Assembly (NCBI GenBank): GCA_017307755.1
Contig: JAFKGQ010000012.1
Span: forward strand, 591,760-655,759
Origin: Chitinophagaceae bacterium
Lineage (GTDB): Bacteria; Bacteroidota; Bacteroidia; Chitinophagales; Chitinophagaceae
Reading direction: 5' to 3'
Length of the DNA stretch: 64,000 nucleotides
Of the stretch, positions 61,601 to 64,000 are shown in pieces. The first letter of the stretch is position 1, and each line of letters starts with the position of its first letter. The translations under genes were made by a program, and so were the position numbers. Below the pieces are notes generated by a model. That model was not told where the DNA came from and ran no database searches. It saw only the letters and a program-made list of their open reading frames with translations.

Positions 61601-64000
61601 GCAGCCTGTTTGCACTATTTGCGAAGAGCAAGAGCAACGGACGGAATGGAAAGATACCGATGAAGCCTACATTATCTATACCTCCGGTTCGTCGGGGGCC
61701 CCGAAAGGAGTGGTGGTAACCCATGGGAATGTCAACCATTTCTTCTCTCATCTGAAGGGAGCCTGCCCGGACTTGTCCCGGCCGGTGGTTCCTTTCATGG
61801 CTTCCTGCGCGTTCGATATTTCTCTCTTTCAATTATTATTTCCATTGTTGTTGGGTGGAACAACGGAAACAGTGGATAAAGAGCAATTGCAGAACCTGGA
61901 TGGATTGTTAAAGACATTGCGCGGCGTAACCGTAATAGATGCTGTTCCGGGCATGTATAGAATGATCCTGAATCATATCGAGGAAACAAATCTGACTTCA
62001 TCATTCGGGCATGTCCAGCGCATTTTTATCGGCGGGGATAGTATTCCGGATGATCTGCTTGGGAGACTGGGCGGCATCTTTACCAATGCCATTATCACGG
62101 TGACTTACGGCCCAACGGAGGCAACGATCTTTTGCACCCAGCTGGATTATGTTGGCGGCGGATCACAAGATGGGAGCATTATAGGCCGGCCAATAGCCGG
62201 TGCGGAAATATATATAGCCGATGAGCATTCCGGTCTTTGCCCCGTGGGTGTCTTCGGGGAAATATGTATTGGTGGAGACAGCGTCTCCGGGGGGTATTGG
62301 CGGCATCCTGATCTAAATAAGGAAAAGTTTTCAGATAATCTTTTCAGGCAGGGAAGCCGCATTTACAGGACCGGGGATGTGGGGCGCTGGAAAAATGACG
62401 GAATGCTGGAATTCCGGAACCGTAAAGACGCCCAAATCAAAGTAAACGGATATCGGATCGAACCGGGCGAGATCGAATATTGCATCCGGCAGCATCGCTA
62501 TGTAACGGATGCAGTTGTAATGCCGTTCAATACCAGTAATGCGGGTAGATCGATCATCGGGTATTTTACTGAACGGTCCCTTATCCAGGTTTGGCCTTCC
62601 ATTTCCGAATATCTGGGTTACAATGATATCGCCTATTTGGCCATGAACAATGATCCGCTGCGGGCGAATAGCTATAAGGAGGCTATTGCAGGCGCCGTGC
62701 GGGGTAAGATAGTAGTGGATGTCGGCACGGGACCTGAAGCGATCCTTGCTCAGTATTGTCTTGAACAAGGAGCGACGAAAGTATATGCCATTGAAATCAT
62801 TGAAGAAGTGTATCATCGGGCAAAGGCAGTTATCGAGGCAAACGGTCTCCAGGACAGGATCATTCTTATTTTGGGGGATGTGATGGAGGTCGAACTTCCC
62901 GAAAAGGTGGACATATGTGTCTGCGCTCTTGTTGGCAATATGGGTAGCTCGGATGGCTGTATCCCCATTATGAACAGGGCCCGTACTTTTTTGAAAGACC
63001 CTGCCAGGATGATCCCTTGCCGGAGTGTAGTAAAGATCGCTGCCGTATCCTGGCAGGAAAGAGATATCGAGTATGCGTTTACAAAAACGGGTGCTTATTA
63101 TATAGAGAACATATTCAGCTTATCTGGCCGTTCGTTTGATCTGCGGATTGGACTGCAGAATGTCGATAGTCGTCATGTGGTAAGCAGTTGGGATATTTTT
63201 GAAGATCTGGACCTTACTAAGCAGCTGGCTCACGATGATGAGCATGATATAGTGCTGGAAGTCGGGTCTGATTGCAGGATCAATGGACTTCTTGTATGGC
63301 TGAACCTTTATACCGGGCCTTCCATTTTGAACGATATATTTCAAAGCCAAAAGAGCTTTTTGCCGATCTACTTGCCGGTGTTCAACGTAGCTCCGGAAGT
63401 TCATGCGGGAGATCAAATCCATGCACGGATCAGAAGGATGATCCCAAGTGGAGACGTTTATCCGGATTATTATATCGATGGGGAAGTGATCCGGCCGGGC
63501 AGGGAAAACATCTCTTTTAATTTTCTGTCCAGGCGACAGGAGACTGCCTTTGGCGGCCATCCATTTTACCGGCAGGTCTTTCCGGGCGGCGAAATCCGGA
63601 TCAAGGAGCCTTTTTCTGCTGAGTTGCTTAAGCAATATTTACGGAGCCAGCTGCCGGAGTACATGGTGCCGTCACAGCTGGTGGAGTTGGAGGAGATACC
63701 GCTGACGGCCAATGGGAAGGTGGACCGGCGGCGGTTGCCGGATCCTGGGCTGTCCGAGAGTAGTCGTGGTTATGAGGCGCCGCGGACAGAGACGGAGCGG
63801 GTGCTGGCGGGGATCTGGAGTGGTCTGCTGGGCCGTGAGCGGATAGGTGTGAACGATAATTTTTTTGAGATAGGAGGCGACTCGATCATCTCGATCCAGG
63901 TGGTGAGCCGAGCGCGTCGTCAGGGTTACGAGCTGCAGCCGCGGGATCTGTTCCTGTATCAGACGATCGGCAAGCTGTCGGCGGTGCTATCGTCGCGTGG
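55647..64000 (+). CDS. Large non-ribosomal peptide synthetase, cut by window end
   Basis: 2784 residues are visible in one open frame. The order is C1 (about 1-430, active site HHLITDG at 138-144), A1 (about 455-1290, A3 YTSGTSG at 612, A8 near 849-869, A10 Lys1284), T1 (Ser1340 in LGGHSLL), C2 (about 1375-1800, HHIAADG at 1526), A2 (about 1845-2700, A3 near 2011, A8 near 2260, A10 Lys2691) and T2 (Ser2746 in IGGDSII). Each A domain is split after A8 by about 300 residues that look like a PRMT-type methyltransferase. C1 has no carrier domain before it, so it takes an acyl starter or another protein's product. Specificity residues of A1 by hand alignment read about D-G-L-S-V-A-G-V-N, low confidence. 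No epimerase is seen. Confidence 0.93.
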   Translation, partial: MASQRFPLHPAQQDIYLDQLLERNSPHYNIGGYIRLTGRLDKDILKMALKSVPEVFDAFHMGFDIDGDHPCFYYISGIDYHEFKELDFSTGDLPHVHAREWMRAQFNIPFRLGKGERPTELYLLKISDYEHWFFNKYHHLITDGFGFAIWAKYVALKYSKLNAGDTESIKYPAYFEECDIAGDYYRSAEYTIDGDYWKDKFREKPVKFLRRNYDLEGPPVKKVGNYVLHLSREQQDRLRQSGDVTKAGLQQLTIAALGIYFGKTSSCPTLCFGVNIHKRRTKRSRNTVGVFSGILPCRTWYDPDTILKDFLRDIAKDQKEDYRHQSYLMGDLLRYHKVGAAENFMDLMVNYERLDFSLDFGPELKATTHELNSDYSKYPLQVWWKEYGDQQALELCIGFQYEYFSQEEAELLAARILFLIEQFSDGLLNKIGTFEIIPSQERRKIEADFKAGRKIELGDQTVIGLFRQMVRSVPERIAIEIDDDRMTYGELGSRCDLLASRLLRAGLEKGEFVPLFSTRSIDTVVGILAIMTSGGVYVPLDPSSPAERILFILADCKPGLVLGRKAEIDLLPKEYQESGIEFVPTDEVLSGRKEVSPETGLLSPEDRAYCIYTSGTSGNPKGVIIQHAGLVNVALDHIQEFRLTEHDRYLQFMSPFFDGSLLDIFTALLSGATLVLVRQETILKPELFLSYIEAHRVSIITVTPSYLGLLEQAEMPSVRILVSAGEACRVKDATYYSRTRQFYNGYGPTEGAVNTTLYKVDPERQYAIIPIGRPSANKELYILLNSNELAPTGVVGELCIAGTGLASGYLNQEQLTASSFVNHPFGGAKMYRSGDLARWLPDGNLEFAGRADDQVKIGGFRIEPREIEQALAAHPRIEQCVALPVSLPDRPDKSLTLFYKLREDMEFVPSLGEHDIYDEFIYRSMAQDPMRVEGYKAALRDKVGDKVVLDPGTGTEMILARRSVESGAAKVYAVEILEDAYLHAKDRLVELGLQDKIILVHGNARDVTLPEPIDVIVSAVAGNIASSDGCIRMMTELRTRFGRSIVFIPDRYLTRIAAVELPETIYEAGFSELSAHHIRAVREKYGFATGIRMCIRHFSAEYILSSAAVAEEITYASPCPEFEDRHVVLDIHKAGFFHGLLLWINVFSADELVIDSLKKTHHLPVYFPVLQEPMEVGIGMKIQFTFRRSAGMDGVHPDYHVMGTVTDKDGRIRKNFSYSSCHVAVADGQDLLQLRLFGPDRTPRVRDTLDPAMVKSHLAAKLPPFMLPHQLLEVDAWPLTANGKVDRGRLLEQAGVVRQAKPDILPGDPFIEKMSEIWVELLGIDKIDAKDDFFNLGGHSLLAVRLVTGIRKVFGIEIGIGSIFDYPTLAGLSAYIAGQIHADRADTIQPEVRPADVPLSFGQEQLWFTDQLEGSVQYHIPLALELKGKLDQGVLQQALRIIVNRHEALRTVILPGNGRPFQSILGEDKWSLEVIDGSMCKTFPEKLHALAKERSSVPFDLSKDHKMRGCLIVLDDNEYLLLLILHHIAADGWSSGILLKELTVIYGSLLKGEQPQLTPLPIQYADYSIWEKRQLQENRQAAHLSYWKERLEGIGPLDLPTDHERPSVKSMRGRGMKINLDKGLTERLRDFSKQEGVTLFMTMLAAFKVLLHRYSGQDDIAVGTPVSGRGRQELEGMIGYLVNTLVLRDNLGGNPCFRALLQKIRQTTAEAYDHQEVPFGKVVEALLKERDPSRSPLFQVMFDLKSNQDMIDFQLGGVLTSWYLLSHTTSKFDIGVSLEESNGRIQGGVEYCTDVYEEETIRRMLRHYESLLDRMMRHPEQNIDDLVFLSEEELRYLSDDLSGRNAAARPGGVAVRFSMAAFLFQQLRTETGHTATVYKNQKTSYHELDKVTDKLARYIGEKSPAVAGQRVVVLVDRSEWILISLLAIWKCGAVYVPVDNGFPLERILFILNDVQPALVITEQTLLAFVERHGYHAITPDGLAGWQPVCTICEEQEQRTEWKDTDEAYIIYTSGSSGAPKGVVVTHGNVNHFFSHLKGACPDLSRPVVPFMASCAFDISLFQLLFPLLLGGTTETVDKEQLQNLDGLLKTLRGVTVIDAVPGMYRMILNHIEETNLTSSFGHVQRIFIGGDSIPDDLLGRLGGIFTNAIITVTYGPTEATIFCTQLDYVGGGSQDGSIIGRPIAGAEIYIADEHSGLCPVGVFGEICIGGDSVSGGYWRHPDLNKEKFSDNLFRQGSRIYRTGDVGRWKNDGMLEFRNRKDAQIKVNGYRIEPGEIEYCIRQHRYVTDAVVMPFNTSNAGRSIIGYFTERSLIQVWPSISEYLGYNDIAYLAMNNDPLRANSYKEAIAGAVRGKIVVDVGTGPEAILAQYCLEQGATKVYAIEIIEEVYHRAKAVIEANGLQDRIILILGDVMEVELPEKVDICVCALVGNMGSSDGCIPIMNRARTFLKDPARMIPCRSVVKIAAVSWQERDIEYAFTKTGAYYIENIFSLSGRSFDLRIGLQNVDSRHVVSSWDIFEDLDLTKQLAHDDEHDIVLEVGSDCRINGLLVWLNLYTGPSILNDIFQSQKSFLPIYLPVFNVAPEVHAGDQIHARIRRMIPSGDVYPDYYIDGEVIRPGRENISFNFLSRRQETAFGGHPFYRQVFPGGEIRIKEPFSAELLKQYLRSQLPEYMVPSQLVELEEIPLTANGKVDRRRLPDPGLSESSRGYEAPRTETERVLAGIWSGLLGRERIGVNDNFFEIGGDSIISIQVVSRARRQGYELQPRDLFLYQTIGKLSAVLSSR
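58389..59265 (+). other. PRMT-like methyltransferase inserted in A1
   Basis: This block codes for about residues 915-1207. It has SAM motif I VVLDPGTGTEMILARR (Asp950), post-I KVYAVEILEDAYLHAKDRL and motif II/III-like VHGNARDVTLPEPIDVIV, in the same order as arginine methyltransferases. A C-terminal beta-barrel part follows (FFHGLLLWINVF, THHLPVYFPVLQEPMEVG). The double-E loop of PRMTs is changed to SAVAGNIASSDG (Ala1019 and Asp1028 for the two Glu), and the THW motif reads THH (1160-1162), so arginine is an unlikely substrate. Methylation of the bound amino acid is inferred. Confidence 0.7.
62616..63500 (+). other. PRMT-like methyltransferase inserted in A2
   Basis: A second insertion of the same type and position (about residues 2324-2618). 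Motif I is IVVDVGTGPEAILAQ (Asp2358), then KVYAIEIIEEVYHRAKAV and ILGDVMEVELPEKVDICV, with the double-E loop as CALVGNMGSSDG. The barrel contains NGLLVWLNLYTGPS and FLPIYLPVFNVAPEVHAG; the THW position is not conserved. Copies 1 and 2 are clearly homologous but diverged, so this is unlikely to be a very recent duplication. Confidence 0.7.

Noticed and set aside
1..64000. CRISPR arrays
   Set aside because: No repeat-spacer pattern found; the only tandem repeats are the contiguous 23-bp units at 52101-52169.

Overview
The window looks like chromosome of a Bacteroidota bacterium, most likely a Chitinophagaceae member related to Chitinophaga. The grounds are a TonB-dependent receptor with a carboxypeptidase-like N-terminal domain, PorT-like beta-barrels, an anti-sigma/ECF sigma pair, UpxY-type NusG, several families typical of the phylum, starts with weak or no Shine-Dalgarno, and promoter-like TTG...TAnnTTT boxes. 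This placement is inference from gene content; no rRNA is present.

Positions 1 to about 47.2 kb are mostly housekeeping. They hold a TonB receptor converging on a small HMA-domain protein, then pyrimidine genes (pyrE; pyrR-pyrB-coaD-thioesterase on the minus strand), two duplicated outer-membrane barrels each with its own terminator, pruA, and prfB with a classical programmed +1 frameshift. These are followed by a lipase, threonine aldolase, pgi, a small AT-rich two-gene island beside an odd tRNA-Cys-like gene, an ECF sigma/anti-sigma pair, an M61 peptidase and an NlpC/P60 hydrolase. Further on come ppa, a fluoride riboswitch driving a CLC-F type transporter, phoH, two histidine kinases, an MFS exporter, a flavin amine oxidase, a DnaJ-like protein, a P460 cytochrome, a LysR regulator, ahcY with an Lrp regulator, a membrane MutS homologue, Nudix proteins, two small cysteine-rich exported proteins, corA, dapF, a nucleoside phosphorylase and an ordinary tRNA-Cys.

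From 47.3 kb to the right edge lies a secondary-metabolite region. A family 2 glycosyltransferase (minus strand) faces an operon of a glycosyltransferase-like protein and a LanC-like protein that lacks the two zinc-binding cysteines. A long leader carrying three 23-bp tandem repeats precedes an operon of a UpxY/NusG-like antiterminator, a small unknown protein, a type II thioesterase, a CmlA-type diiron beta-hydroxylase and a very large NRPS cut by the window end. The two plus-strand operons share a nearly identical 29-nt leader element, which suggests they are regulated together.

The NRPS reads C-A-T-C-A-T over 2784 visible residues. Both adenylation domains are interrupted after core A8 by about 300 residues that look like a protein-arginine-methyltransferase (PRMT) fold, a Rossmann domain followed by a beta-barrel, with the arginine-binding glutamates replaced. 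I regard this as the most novel element of the window.
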